In this document: positions 10,991 through 24,338 of the stretch, one piece after another
Numbering within the stretch: position 1 is the stretch's first letter
Layout of the letters: every line of letters starts with the position of its first letter
Source of the DNA: Fratercula arctica
Lineage: Eukaryota > Chordata > Aves > Charadriiformes > Alcidae
NCBI GenBank assembly: GCA_947846985.1
Contig: CANTUZ010000002.1
Coordinates: forward strand, 15,200,087-15,264,086
Reading direction: 5' to 3'
DNA length: 64,000 nucleotides
Program-made: the position numbers and the translations under genes
The notes under the pieces: generated by a model
What the model was told of the DNA's origin: nothing
What the model saw: only the letters and a program-made list of their open reading frames with translations
Database searches by the model: none

Positions 10991-13900
10991 AATTTCACAA
11001 ATGGATCAAGTTGGGAAGTTTATCTTACCTCCCCAAAAATTAAAAGCTCCGTGGACAACACTCTATATTTGGTTAATATAATGCAGTGCCCCACTGAAGC
11101 CAATGCTTTCAATAAAGTACAATGGCCCTCATACATCCATTGCCCAGGAGCTACAACCAGACCCATAAGAATGCTAACCATGGCTGTGAAAAGAAAAAAA
11201 CCACGGTAGACATGACGTCATATACAGGACAAAACTTCCTACCTAAAGGCTCTGTCTCAGAGACAGAAGTTTTTATAAGCACTTTGTTTCTCATTAAATG
11301 CCAGATAATCCCTCATGTGATACTGCATTATTCTGTTTTGGTGCAAAAAGGCCTCAAGTAATCAATTCCAGATCACCTATTCTTCTCATGGAAAAATAGT
11401 TATGAATAGTTGCTGTTACCTGTAAACAGCCAATGATCATTGTTAAAGGCTAATCATAATTAAACTCTGTACATGTGTGCAATTTCTCTGCTCTTTTTCA
11501 CTTTTAATATCAGACACTTTGTGTAAAATGTATTCATGCTGCCAAAACCAAACCTCTTTTGCAAGAAAGAATAAAATATTAACAAAAATATTAAAAATAT
11601 TAACAAAAATATATACATTTTCTTTTTAATGCTGATTCCATTATGTAACGGCTCTTACAATGTGTTCCTAGAATCATCTGGCTTAGGAAAAAATTCAGTC
11701 TGTAGGATTTCAAAGGTATCTAAATCCAAGCTTCCTGCAGCAGAATTTCACTAATCCTACACCACCCCTGACAGATAAGCATCTTGTTGAGTCTTGCATA
11801 TTCCAGTGATACCGGTTACAAAACAGCCCTTGGCAGCCTTTGCTATTGCGTAATTGCTCCTAGGAGGGCTGAGCTGACTTTGTAGAGATTGAAACTTGGC
11901 AAAAGTCCTCTTTTTTGAGGAGTCACCAAAATAAAATCTAAATTTGGGATCCATTTTTCTTATAACTGAAACTGATTCTTACCAGCCATTAAAAAGCCCG
12001 GCTACCTTAGGTTGGTGCTTCATATTTTGAACACATGGAAGATTTTTGCTGTGAAGTTGCTCTATTCTTCCTTTATTTCTGATTCTGAAAATACCTTTAT
12101 TTCTGAAAGCAGGCCATTCTTGGCTCTTTTTTACTCCTGTCCTCCCTTCATAGCTTCTCCATACAAAAAGCAGGTTCATGATTGAACCCTCAACCTGACA
12201 ATGAATTTAAAATTGGAAGGGACAAATTAGCCTATTCATATTTCTCACCACCGGTGTGAAAGCTTTTTGATTATTCTTAAAATAAGGGGGTTTTCCCTCC
12301 TGCTAAAGTTTACAGCGATTCATTATTGTTGTTTTCTTATTAAGCAGTAGGAATAATTGATGACAGTAATCCACAGATACCCCTTTGAACGCTCACAGAC
12401 ATGATCAGGTGTATTTCATTACCTATCTTTAGATTTCAGCATGCAGTGACAGCATCTATAACATTTTATTATCTCAGTGCATATTATTTCATTTTCTACT
12501 ATCAAAGCAATAAGCACTCCTCAGACTAGAAAGGGACAGTGCCGTCCACAGCAACTTTCATACGACATGCACTCATTCCAATTAAATGACAGGACACAAC
12601 TGATGAGTGATTTGAATTAACAACATTCTCAGGAGGCAGAACAAGCTACCGCCCCCTAGAACCTTTCTTCCTGCTATGAAATATATTCCAGTTTAACCCA
12701 TACTTTAATAAGAGTTATTTACTTGACTGCTGGAAATGTTTGATTAGTGTTAGGAATGTTTAAATTCCAATGCTCATAGAAACTATTTTTACCCCTCTGG
12801 AATATTAAAAACATCCATTAAAGGCTCAGCTGCTATTTGCAATTTGTAGATTGTGAGTGAATAAATGTTTCAAAGCATTATGTTGGTGAACTTCAGTGAG
12901 CATCATTAAGATGATTCAATTAAAAAAATGTTGAAATTATGCCCTCCTCCATTCTAAAGAAAATCAAGCCTAAGTTTAAGGCATTATTTTGGTGATTTGG
13001 GTTTTTCCCCCCGCCTTTTGATCAAATCCTTGGTCAAGGAGCTTACTTTCTAAGTTAAAAAGCAGCACAGAGCTTGCAAGCAGAGAACTATGTTAATATT
13101 TAACTTGGACTAGAAGAATTCCCCGTGTGTTGGTGGAATCAATGCACAGTGATTAGGAGAGTTGGTACTGACAATATATCTACCTGGAGTAAGGCCTCAG
13201 AAAACTTCGTTGTATTGACCAGGCAGCATTTTGCAATTAAAATCTCTGCTTTTCCAGTTTAAGCTAATACTTCTGGCAGCTGACAAAAATGAAGCATTTC
13301 TGGTAAATGCTCTTTACGTGCTTTTTATTACTCACAAACATTTAAGAAGTTAATTTTCATTTGACGAGGCTGAATTTCTCTCTGCTTCTTGTCTACTTGA
13401 AGTGCAGTGATGCTGTTGTTCTAATGGTGCACAATCTGTATAATAAGATGTTCATATCAATGTCAATTATATGTGAGGGAAACTGAAGCAGAAGTAAAAA
13501 CAAAATGTCGGATTGTTTTTTGAAGACTCTACAAGGTATTTATCAAATTCCACAGAGGTAGTGGGACTAGCATATTTTTGCAAAATGCATTCTTTAAAAA
13601 CCTTCTGAGTCCCGGACTCAGTAACAAAATGAAAAGGCAGGAGATAAGCATTACCTGAAACCTTACCAGGATGACCCACTTACTTCTCTGTTCTATTGTC
13701 AGTCATCATGACCAACTCCCATGTCGTGGTACAAAGCTACATCCTGCTTTTTCACGGAATTTAAATATGTTCCTGCTCTCAATAAAATCAATAAATCTTT
13801 TATATTCATGGCAAGAAACAGAAGTCTGCCCTACATCACCATGCTTCAACTTACCTATCTATAAATAAACATCCAGCAAGCTAAAGAATTCAATTAAGTT

Positions 13901-16540
13901 TTCATTTCTCTCAGTCAACTGCTGATCACAGAGGAAGCTCCAATGACAGCAAAGACAGATGATGAAAACCTGATCAATTGCTATCACTGCAATTTAGATA
14001 AAAAGTCACTCACTTTTCAGCTCTGCTTGGTGCCCAGAAGAGATTAGATTAAAACTAAATCAAGAGGAAAAAAAAATCTAAACAACAGCCAAAGAAAACC
14101 TTTTCCAGCTCTTGTAAGTGTCCTCAGTTAATCCTACCATGTAAAGTCAGGGTACGAGCAATAGCTAAAAGCAAATTCCAGAAAGCTTTTGAAAGTTATC
14201 AGAACTACTGAGCCTTCAGAGAAAACCAGCATGAAAAATTAAACTACCCTTTTGCTACAGTTGTCCCCCTCTCTACTGGATTTTGGACTATATTAGAGAA
14301 CTATCTAGAACACGACTGGGGCAAACGTTACAAATCCTTGTGTCTGCATTATCCACTATTATGTACAGCCGTGCTGTGTGTAATTCCAAGAAGCTCTGGT
14401 GTTACTCAATTGTTACAGAGTCACTGCAGAAATTTGCTAAGATATGTCTATCACACCCCAATTTATTTCAGTTTTGCGAAATGTAGATAAAGCACTGAGA
14501 TGCAAGATCAACAACTGGTACTTTAATTTGTATGGGTTAACAGTTTTGCAAGTGGTTTCATAAAGCAAAATACAAAGAACGTGAATTTATCTCATTGTTA
14601 CAAACAGAAGACAAGTAAAGGGAGAAGACATCTGTTTCACCACCACGATGCTGTCATCACATATAGGAGTCTCTAAAGCAACAGAAGTAAAAAATCTTGC
14701 TTTATTTAAAAGGTGAGGAATTACGCTTGGTTCATCCTACCAATTTCTGTGTACAGCAGCAGTTCAAACACGAATAGCGTATCTCAGCAGGCAGGGTTAG
14801 CACCAAAGGAAACATTTTAACGAGAACAATATTAATCCTAGATTTTATCTTTCTTCCGTCAACATTTGTCGCGAGCACAAATCATGCAGTCACTTAACCC
14901 CTTGTCTCGTGATGCCCAGCCCTGGGGCTGCCACACACACACTGAGGCCATCTGCCACCGCCTCGGCCCCTCTTTGGAACCAAACATACTGCCAAAGTAT
15001 GGCCACGCACCCCACGGTGAGACACCCACAGAAACAAATATATATATATCTCATCGACTGAATACGACTGAATATATCCCTCTTACACAGCTGGGCTTAC
15101 CAACCCCATCTTAGGATTTAATGTACCCCCCACTCATGAAGAGACCCGCGCTAAGGAAGGCAGCAAGGAGGGGGCTGCAGGCACTCCGGACAGGTGGCAC
15201 ATTGGCACCTGGTAACAGCCCAGGGGCCCTCAGAGAGTAAAGGGAGTACAGAGCGGATCACAGACCACCTCAACCATTCTGCCAGGCTATACCAGGACTT
15301 CTATTGACACCTCCACGTGATACAAATAACCCTTTGGCTTAAATTCTCTTTGCTACCTGTCAACAATCAGCATAGTACAAGACAAACAGAATTTTGCAGT
15401 AACCAAAAAGGACCAAAATTTTTAAAGAAGCATAAAATATCTTTCTTCTTTGAAAAGTCTTGTGTAGTACGCCATGGCCAAATTACCTCATAACACCCCA
15501 TGTTGGCTCAAAGCTGAGGGCACTAATCAAACTGTGAGACAGAAAAATGTGAATCCTTTTCTGCCTCTGCTGCTAAAATAAAACTGGTTTTCCTTCAAGC
15601 CTTCTCTTATTTAACGCATGCAGTGGTACCATCTTGGTCAGCTAGTTTTTTTGAGAGTTGGTAAAGAGAAACAGAGAGCAATAAGCATATCAGTAGAGGG
15701 ACACCACACAAGTGTAAGTGCTGGCTGTTTATAGAGGGAAGAAAAATGGGATAAAAAATTTACACTAGACCAAGCAGGCCAAACAGTGGTAGCCTAAAAA
15801 TCCAGCAGCAAACAGAAAGAGGATACAAAGTTGAATGACAGAAGCCTTCACACCTCAGAGAAGCCACACACCTTCCAAACAATTCAGAGATCCTAAAGGT
15901 GATCCAAGTACTGAGTACATTCAGAATCCCTCTTCCCTACTTTGTGCTGGCTGAGCCTGTTTTCATTAACCATTTGTCTCTCCAGTGACATACAAACTGT
16001 TAATTAATATTAACGTTATTAACAAGTTTTCTCATATTTAGGCAATAAAGTCCGAATCTTAGCTCAGGACTGAGAAACTTCATGCAAAAGGCTTGATTGC
16101 ACAGTATCGAGGGCTTACATCCCTCCCACACCCTCGTTTATACACAGAGCTTATCTTGTCATGATGACTGTTGGACATTAGGTGGTCACACCAGCAAACA
16201 GTAGACGAAGCCAAACAAATTTTTGCAGGATATCCCTGGGAAGACTGGATAGATGCACAAACAGTGCTGTTAGTAGGGAATACCTTTATAGTCACACGGT
16301 TCACCTAACTCAGCCAACACCTCAACACTTCCAAAGCTGTGTACCACTTGACATGATTCACAACAACTGGCTGACATGCACCACACTAGTGTAAAGGGAT
16401 TGAAGTCAACCAGCTGCAAGTATGGACGAGCCTTAAATTTCACAATTGTACAGACACTTGCAAAAGCACTGTTTGGCTGTGGGGTTTTTTGTTGGTGGTG
16501 GTGGTTTTCATATTCTTGTACACGTTATTAGTCAACTACG
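10991..16540. other. Intergenic, no gene seen
   Basis: No gene was recognised. A 21-bp-period duplication (19 identical bases) lies at 11573-11612. The unique stretch at about 12660-12960, with several ATTAAA/AATTAA and TTTGCAAT words, could be conserved non-coding DNA. The part at about 14870-15250 is somewhat GC-richer but shows no gene. Confidence 0.45.
11573..11612 (+). repeat. AT-rich tandem duplication, 21-bp period
   Basis: AAAATATTAACAAAAATAT occurs at 11573-11591 and again, identical, at 11594-11612. Confidence 0.8.
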
Positions 16541-16628
16541 TACAATGGTACAACGAGTACGTGGTACGATGGTACAATGAGTACGTGGTACGATGGTACA
16601 ATGAGTACGTGGTACGATGGTACAATGA
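16541..16628 (+). repeat. 24-bp minisatellite, about 3.7 copies
   Basis: Three copies of a 24-bp unit (16557-16580, 16581-16604, 16605-16628) are identical. They follow a diverged partial copy at 16541-16556. Each unit contains three GTAC palindromes. The identity of the full copies suggests recent expansion. The 24-bp unit is a multiple of three and therefore shows up as a repeated octapeptide in a minus-strand frame, which is not evidence of coding. Confidence 0.9.
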
Positions 16629-19600
16629 GTAGCATTTCTCCAATAAAGCAGGAAGATGGGATGTATATGTCCAATGGTTAAATTTTCACTGAAGCACTTC
16701 ATGCCAGAAAACATCAATCAGTTTAGGAAATTACTGCCTTTTTTTTTTTTTTTCCAGGAAACCCTCTCTATTAAACAATATTTGTCACTAAAAAATGCAG
16801 GACTGCTTCTTCCACTGCAGTTTTAGATATCCATTCCAAAAATTGATGGCATTATGTTCTGAGATTTAATTTTCATACTGTTATTATTATTCTAACATTG
16901 ATTCATAAGAGCATTGCACAGTGCCATGGCTACTAGCGAAAAGTGAGGAAATAATGAAAAAATAAAAATCAAAAAACACATCAATGTAAATACCCATTTG
17001 AAAATGAAATTACGAATTGTTGTTTTGGAAAAGCACAGTAACCCTACCCTCAAAGAAAAAGAAACACCCATCAATTATATTCACATTGTTTCCATTCCAG
17101 AGAAAGAATGGAGAATTCTCACTTACTGTAACAAGAAATAGAAAAGCCAATATTTCCCACAAACAAAACTGATGATTTTACCCAACCCTATACCTGCAGC
17201 ATCCCGTCTTCAAACTACATTTTCTTCCTTTCCTCTCCCTTCCTCTCCCCAGCCACAGAGGGATGAAACCTATCTGCAGACTTCACCATAACCAACAACT
17301 TCCATATTTATGAAGACCCAGAAGCTAATGTAAGCTTATTGCTGAGATGACACTTGTCTCTAAGCAGAGGAAACACAGTGACAAAAAAAAAAAAAAAAAA
17401 GATAAAAGGGGTAAACTAGAACACCTGAAGGAGAAAGACTAACCCAATAGTAGCTTTTTAGATCTCCCAAAAAGAGCAAATGAAGACAGAATATGGGCTG
17501 ACTAAGCCTCGTCTAGACTCAGGCTGCTCAGAGGAGACGTGGCAGCAGACCTGTGAAGCAAAGGGCACACACATGACAGTGTGATTCTGCATTATGAAGA
17601 ACATCTACCACACAAAAACAGTTCTGCTTGGTTGTGTGATTATATGTGGAATTCTGCGATTTGTTCAGCTTTGACATGAATTTACTGCTATATTATTTTT
17701 CAGAGACGTTTCTTTTCCTAGATGCCCAGAGTCAGCATTTGATTGATTAGTGTGGTTTTTCTGGCTTACCCACTAAGTTGATTTGAACAATTCATTTGTT
17801 AATACAGTGAAACCCACGTTCAAGATTGCAAATTGTTTAACAAGTCTTGACAAACAAGTCCCTTGGTGGTCTCGAAGTTTCTCAGAAGCAGATGGATGAG
17901 GTACAATTTTATAGATTCTCTTTCCTATTTGTGTAAAGCTGCTAAGGTCTGAAATAGGCTTTAGTGCAAAAAAGGGGCATTGTCAGACAATAAAGAGACA
18001 ATTGCCTCTGTTAGCACAACAATTAATTTATTTGCAGAGCACCACTCAGTCTATTGGTTACCAGAAATGTGCTAATTATTCCTGCTAATTACATGCAAAA
18101 CCTTCATTATCACCTATATGAGGAAGAGGACCCCTCAGGTTTCAGTGACAAATTAATTACTGTGTTTTCCTTCTGAATGTACTTCTAGACAGTCCCTGTT
18201 ATCTAAAAAATAAATTGGTTAGCAGGGAACTGGTGTCTCAGAGACATTCTGCAAACTAAAAGCAAACATACAAATACCATATCAAGTTACTATTGCTATT
18301 TTTTCAGGCAGGTATATCCTGAAGCTCTCAGAACTACTAGATTAATTTACAAACTCTTAATCCTAATAAAATATACCATGCACTGCTAAATTCCACTATT
18401 TAACTGCTTTCAGAGCCCTTTACATGTCTATAAAACAATGGATAAGATAGCAGGCATTAAGTTTAAAAAATATAGCAAATGAGCCCAATGGTAAACTACA
18501 CAGTACAACATCGATATAATTTCAGTGAAAATTATTATTTAAAATTCATAACTGAAGTGAAAAGGACAGCAAAGTGGCTGGATTACCCCGTCTTCCATTA
18601 TCACCATTCTAATTCAGCACATAGGACGCTTGCCACCAAGTCCTGGCAGTGCACGTCAGGCAGGGGAAGTTCCACGCAGAAGGGTGGAGAAGAGGAGGCA
18701 CGCAGGATCAAAGCCTTGGTTTGGAAGGTAGGAAACATGGTGAGCGAAGGAGTTACAGCACAATGAATCTGGCAGAGGGATGAAATGGAGAGGCTGCAGT
18801 GAATTCTCAACACACAAGCAGACAAATCAACAGCAGACAAAAAAAATGTTTTTGCATCTCTTAAATTTTGCTGAGAACCTGTTAGGTAAGTTTCAGCCAT
18901 TCCTGTATGACACCTTGCCAACAACCTGCCTCTACTTCCATTAAAAGGTACTCTGGAGTATAGTACCCAGTGTCCGTCCTGCTTATCATTACCTGAGGCC
19001 TCCTCAGTTTCTGTGTTTGGCGCAGCAGAACACCAATACCATAACAATTCAGAGTATCAGCAGCACCCATTAATGGGCACATGAACAGCATCACAAAATT
19101 CCAGACCGCAAACTTCAACCATAACTTCAGCAGCACTACACTGAACAAAGCAACAGCTAACCTGTGGCTGGATACAAATTGTGCAGTCCTGGCAATACGG
19201 CCAGGATGGGATAGAGTAGCTCAGACAGGGCTACTGAAAGGCTAGCGATACAGTTTCAGAGTGAATCCGGTGATGGTTAGCACCCACACAAAGTCATAAT
19301 TCAACAGCCACTCCACCTTATGAAGATAGAGCAGGAGTGGAGGAGTGGATTCAGAATCTGGACGTCTACAAGACACAGCCCCACCTCTCCAGACCATCAG
19401 CACAGAAAGGCAATGCCCAAGAGCGCTGAACCTAGCCTTAGAGACTAGTTCATCCATGACTCACTGCACCTATGCTCTTACTTCACTATAATCTGGGTAT
19501 CACTTGTTATACAGCCCTCTCTACTACATAAAACATAAGATACTTATCTTCATCTTTACTTGCATTTGTAGCCCATTCCTCAGACCCTCGTATCTATTTT

Positions 19601-20069
19601 GTATATCAAGTGGCTGACTTAAGCCCCTAATTCACTCATGATAAGTCCCACGCCTACTTGTTCCTGGTTTTAAGTAACTGTGTTGGTGTTTTCTGCAATA
19701 TTCTCCCTCAGAGGCAGGAAACCCCCACAAATAACTATATGGCAACTTCATTATTAAGTCTACCTTCATCCTCTGCTTTCACTGAGGCCTTCAAAAACGT
19801 GAGCAACAATAATGCTAATGATAGGCTCAGCTTCCATACGCTGTACTTCTGAAAAGAGAGTTTCACTGCAGTTTCCATCTGTATATCTTGGTTTGTCTCT
19901 TGTGTCAGAGGTTAAGTTCTCCAAAGCAAGAGCCATCTCTTTGGTGTATTCTTGTAATAGCTAGCATGTCTTAAACACTACTTGACTATAATTAATAATA
20001 ATAGACATAGTAATAGTAGTAAAAGGAGGAGGAGGAAGCACAGTGCAAACTTTCCAAACTAAAAACGCA
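16629..20069. other. Intergenic, no gene seen
   Basis: Contains a T-run (16739-16754), an A-run (17383-17400) and a pyrimidine-rich patch (17220-17250). At 18.0-18.2 kb there is a cluster of homeodomain-type words. Overlapping open frames at 18.5-19.5 kb (up to 148 codons, minus strand) resemble no known protein. Confidence 0.45.
18005..18170. promoter_or_regulatory. Cluster of TAATTA-type homeodomain motifs, possible enhancer
   Basis: Within about 150 bp are ACAATTAATTTA (about 18020), GCTAATTATT (about 18072), GCTAATTACATGCAAAA (about 18084) and ACAAATTAATTAC (about 18149). CTATTGGTTACC (about 18053) also falls in this stretch. It is unique and looks like conserved developmental enhancers in style. 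Without alignment this is only a candidate. Confidence 0.3.
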
Positions 20070-20121
20070 GGGAAAGATTCAACAGTTGGAGGTCAGGGAA
20101 CGATTCAACAGCTGGAGGCCA
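20070..20121 (+). repeat. 26-bp tandem duplication
   Basis: Two adjacent 26-bp units (20070-20095 and 20096-20121) differ at three positions; both carry the GATTCAACAG word. A GGA-rich run lies just upstream. Confidence 0.8.
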
Positions 20122-22798
20122 ATAGTACTTTTGCCATTATTACAAAAAAAAAAAAAATAAAATAAAATTAAAGGTTAATGGCAAACCAGTAGAGAAAATA
20201 TGCCAATTGGCATGTAAACACAGCTGCATGCACTTATAATTTTTACTTTAATTTTAGTTTATAATTCTAACTAAGGTTCTGGCTTATATGCATTTTCTAT
20301 GTGTCCTCTAGCTCAATACCCACCTCCATTCAAATAAATCAAAATGAAAACCAGCGGACAAAAAGGAGGAGTACGGTACTGCATCTGAGTGTGGTAGTTG
20401 TTTGCTTATTTTTAAGTCAGAGACATTCATGTAAAAGTTAGAATGTATATGGGTTTATTTCCACAAAATAGTAACTCGTAAAACTATGCCTAAAGCTCAG
20501 ACCCCACCACCAGCATAGCAGCTGCTTTGTTGATAGATTAGTCCAGTTCATGAGGACAATTAAAGAAAATTTTTACATCTGAAAAGTTCTCACCTCCAAA
20601 TCCTAGCTTATTAGCAGGTTTTCTGTTCCAAAGCACTGGAAGATTTCCTTGGCATAAGCAAAAAGTCCCATCCCTGAAATTTAGAACACACTTTTTTAAC
20701 CAGTATATCACCCTAGATGACTGAAAACCTGAAAAGAGAACAGAATAATTAGCATTGCTGCTAGGCATCTAACAAGTGGCCTCCAACCTATCATACACAC
20801 CCAAAAGTAGTTCAGATCCAGAAAATATAAAATTAACCCATGATCAGTCCATTGAAAATTGGTCTCAACAAGCAAGAGTTACGCAGCAGAATACAGAAGC
20901 AGGGCATAACTTACTTACGATAGAAAGACCTTTTTTCATTTATTATAGCCAAGTTGCTCACTGGATTCTTTTATCTGTTTGTCAATAACAAGAACAGCAA
21001 CATTTCACTGACTTTGAGAGATGGCTAGCAACAGGGAGGCTGTGTGGCAACGAGAATAGGAGGATTCTAAATTTGAGGGGAAAATAATGGAGGAGGAGGA
21101 GTGATCTGAGAAACGGAGGTGCATAAAGAGAGCTGCATGGCATCAAAAATTATTGAAAGCCGGAAGTGGAGGGGAAAATGGAAAAGCAGGTGATTTCAGC
21201 CCAGTTTTGCTATGACACAGAGGGGGAACGAGACATTGCTTTCACAGTGAAACATTTGAGCAATAAAATAATGAGTTTGCCTAGAAGGCAAACCATTTCA
21301 ACATAGGCCTTAATATCTTCCAATTTGCCTGGACTGAATTATGTGGACATATTTTTGGCCTGGCCTACACCACAAAATATGAGTAGGATTAAGAGCATTC
21401 AAAGTATCTGACAAGATGCTGAAGCAGAAGAGAACCTTCCCGCAGAGACGAGAAAGTAGGGGTCAGCGCTGGATTAGCTGACACATAGACCGCATCTCGT
21501 GTTCCAGTGGCTTAATCGCTTCACTTAAACCTATCAGCATGTAAAAGCAGCAATAGAAAAAAAATTACAAACTCTTTGTCATAGCTGGAGACGGCAACTA
21601 TGTGACAAAGAATGACTCAGTGATATTTCTTGCTTCTTTCCTGTGTATGAAGTTTTTAGAGATTATCTCCTCTCTTCTTATTCCTTCCCGTCTAATATTA
21701 AGATAGGAATTTCAGTAGTCAGAATTGTTACAATTATAACAGTTTAGTAGTAAAGGCAACTTTTTCAAATGTAAGGCCTAGAGACTTATACATCTACAGC
21801 TACAAAGAATATGGATCTGCTTTTCCTGCCAATACCAACACCAGCCTCTCGAGTTCTCCAAGAGAAGCAGCCAATACTGAACTTGGAAAGAACTGATCTA
21901 ACTCAGAATTACAGTACTACTAGAATTTATTTTACGAAAATCCATGTGCACTAAAACACCAAGTAATCTTAAACTCCTTTACATTTGGCAGGGAGGGGAA
22001 AGCAGTTGTTGGGTATGGGATTTTTTTAGATCTACATTTTCCTTCAGGTTTTCACATGCTCCTGCATAAACATTTCCTGGCTCAATATTGTGTTTGCTCA
22101 CACCACAGTCCTTCCACAGAGGCATTTACTTCCTGATGCAGAGAAGGGGGAGGGAGGCAGCGTGCAGCGTAGCACCATTTATCCTTTTCAGACAAGGTTT
22201 GATTTAGAAAAGAACCAGCCACAACTTGCTGGGTACCAGGAGCCAAATAAATGATTATACTGTTTGATTATCCACATCATTCAAACACAGTGTAAGTGGC
22301 AATTGTCTTGCTTTGTGTCATACTGGGACCTGGGTTGCACAAACAGGTTTGCCTTGCACAGAAACGCTAGGTTTCTGGAGTTGAAAGGCTCCTGGAACTG
22401 TTAGCTTTCAATTATTTTGTCTTGGACCAAGCACCTTAACTCCTCTCCATTCTCTAAATGGAACTAAAATGGAGCCATCCTGGTGGAGCCTGTACAGCCA
22501 GCAGCTTCCCTAGGGACCCCCACACCCTTCCCTTCACATTAATGAGCAGCTAACTAACAGTAAATAGAAATAAATTAGCAACTAACTTATCCTGGTAGAT
22601 GTCAAGGAAGAAGAGAATCCCAAAGAGGAATTTAAACAGGGAAAAAGACGTATGAGCTTTACAGTCCAGTGTAAGAAAGAGCACTTGCCTTAGATACTGC
22701 ATATAAGAAAATAAGAAAATGGTTTTAAACAAAACAGAAAGTCTCCAAGGCTTGCACCACTAATGGAACTGAGAGGAGGAATGAAAAATGTTAGTATT
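20122..22798. other. Intergenic, no gene seen
   Basis: No gene was recognised. An A-run lies at 20143-20157. At about 22425-22475 an ACCAAGCACCTTAACTCCTC word with a following AAATGG segment weakly resembles the MIR SINE core. The rest is unique. Confidence 0.45.
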
Positions 22799-22972
22799 AT
22801 CTGTGGCTCAGGAAGTCCCAAAGCCATGATTCAGTAGAAGGTAGGAGAGCACACCAAGAAAGGATCATTACATGCTTGACATTTTCTTATACGCTCCCCC
22901 AGGCTGCTGTCAGAAACAGGATACCCGGCTAGACAGATGTTTAGTCTGATCCTGTATGACTGTTCTTACTTT
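22799..22972 (+). mobile_element. Ancient CR1-like LINE 3' fragment, copy B
   Basis: The order GTGGCTCAGGAAGTCC, AAAGGATCATTACATGCTTG, GGCTGCTGTCAG, AACAGGATA and GGCTAGACAG, ending GTCTGATCCTGTATGACTGT, is the classic 3' end of an old CR1-related family in turtles, crocodilians and birds. It aligns block by block with copy A read on the opposite strand. Confidence 0.65.
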
Positions 22973-24095
22973 GTGATAGTAAGACATAAATGTGGGTAGG
23001 AAGAAAGTTATGTGCAACTCAGGGGGATCACATGAGACTTGAAGTTGATGCAGGCATAGCAGCCAACACTGAGGGGTTCAGACTGAGGGGTGTCAACTCT
23101 GGGCACATGCCAATCACCATGGACTTCACCCCTGGGAGAAGTTCATACTGTCTGAAATCCTTTTCATACATTTCAGGACTTGTCTTTAGGACATGGGACA
23201 CCTTTGTAGTCAAACCACTTCCCCTACCCTCCTCTGGTCCTTCAGTTAAATATTCCATTCTTTAAAAAAAAAAAAAAAAAAGCTTCTTTCCTCTCTATCT
23301 GTGAATTAGTATCTGTCATCATGCTATTGCCAACATGGACATTTTCTGCACTGCATTTGCTAGGTCTTTGCAAGAAAATAAATCTTCCCAGTGCCACCAG
23401 TCCCTCCTTATATGCAAGCCAAAATATATCCACTAAGTACAGCATCCATTATCCCTCTAGCAGGCATTTGGGAGCAAAAGCAGATATGCAGAGATATTGC
23501 AATATAATAACAATGTCATGATGTCAACCATAATTTCTAAGTTGTACATAGATGCCCCAAATCATCACAGTCCAAACACAGCTGGAATAATGGGTCAAGA
23601 AGGGGTTTATTTCCTACTTTAATATAGAATACAGCAAAATGAGGAGCAACAGTCGAAAGAAATCTTCTTTCAGCACAGCCAGCAGAAAGACTACTTTTTC
23701 TTGCTCCTAGCCATTTTAATTCATGCTCTTGTTACAGTCAAGTAGGCTTGATGAAGAAACTGTATATAGAAAATGTTATACAACAGTTGCAGCAAGTAGC
23801 CTCTGCAACAGCTTATTTGCTGTGACAAATTACACGGAGCATGCCACACACCAATACTCCATACTCTCTTCTGGGTCACTGAATTGATTCTGGTTCAAAT
23901 TCCAGACAAACCATTTCATATGCAAAGCCATTAAAGGGCTAGAACGATTTTCTTTAGCTAGCTTAGACTAGCCTCTACTCTAGGAGCTTGGGTAGTCTGC
24001 AAGGCGATGTGCACCATGGATGCAAGCCCACGCAGACATTTCTTGGATGACAATCTGGCCACTATAACGCTGTGTTCAATGCTTCATTTAAACTG
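22973..24095. other. Intergenic, no gene seen
   Basis: Unique sequence with an A-run at 23264-23281; no gene or repeat recognised. Confidence 0.5.
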
Positions 24096-24338
24096 AAAAA
24101 GGAGAGATTTAGATTGGATATTAGGAAGAAATTCTTTACTGTGAGGGTGGTGAGGCACTGGAACAGGTTGTCCAGAGAAGTTGTGGATGCCCCTTCCCTG
24201 GAGGTGTTCAAGGCCAGGCTGGATGGGGCTTTGAGTGACCTGGTCTAGTGGGAGGTCCCCCTGCCCAGGGCAGGGGGGTTGGAACTAGATGGTCTTCAAG
24301 GTCCCTTCTAACCCGAATCATTCTATGATTCTATGATA
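24096..24338 (+). mobile_element. CR1 LINE, 5'-truncated 3' end
   Basis: Begins with the GGAGAGATTTAGATTGGATA block. It continues through GGTGAGGCACTGGAACAGG, TGCCCCTTCCCTGGAGGTGT and TTGGAACTAGATGGTCTTCA, and ends in repeats of ATTCTATG. This is a standard avian CR1 tail. It is the best preserved TE in the window and so probably the youngest insertion. Confidence 0.93.

Noticed and set aside
16532..16717. Repeated octapeptide in a minus-strand frame
   Set aside because: It is the translation of the 24-bp minisatellite.
18601..19047. 148-codon frame, - strand
   Set aside because: Overlaps other frames on both strands, no domain, no supporting splice or promoter signals recognised.
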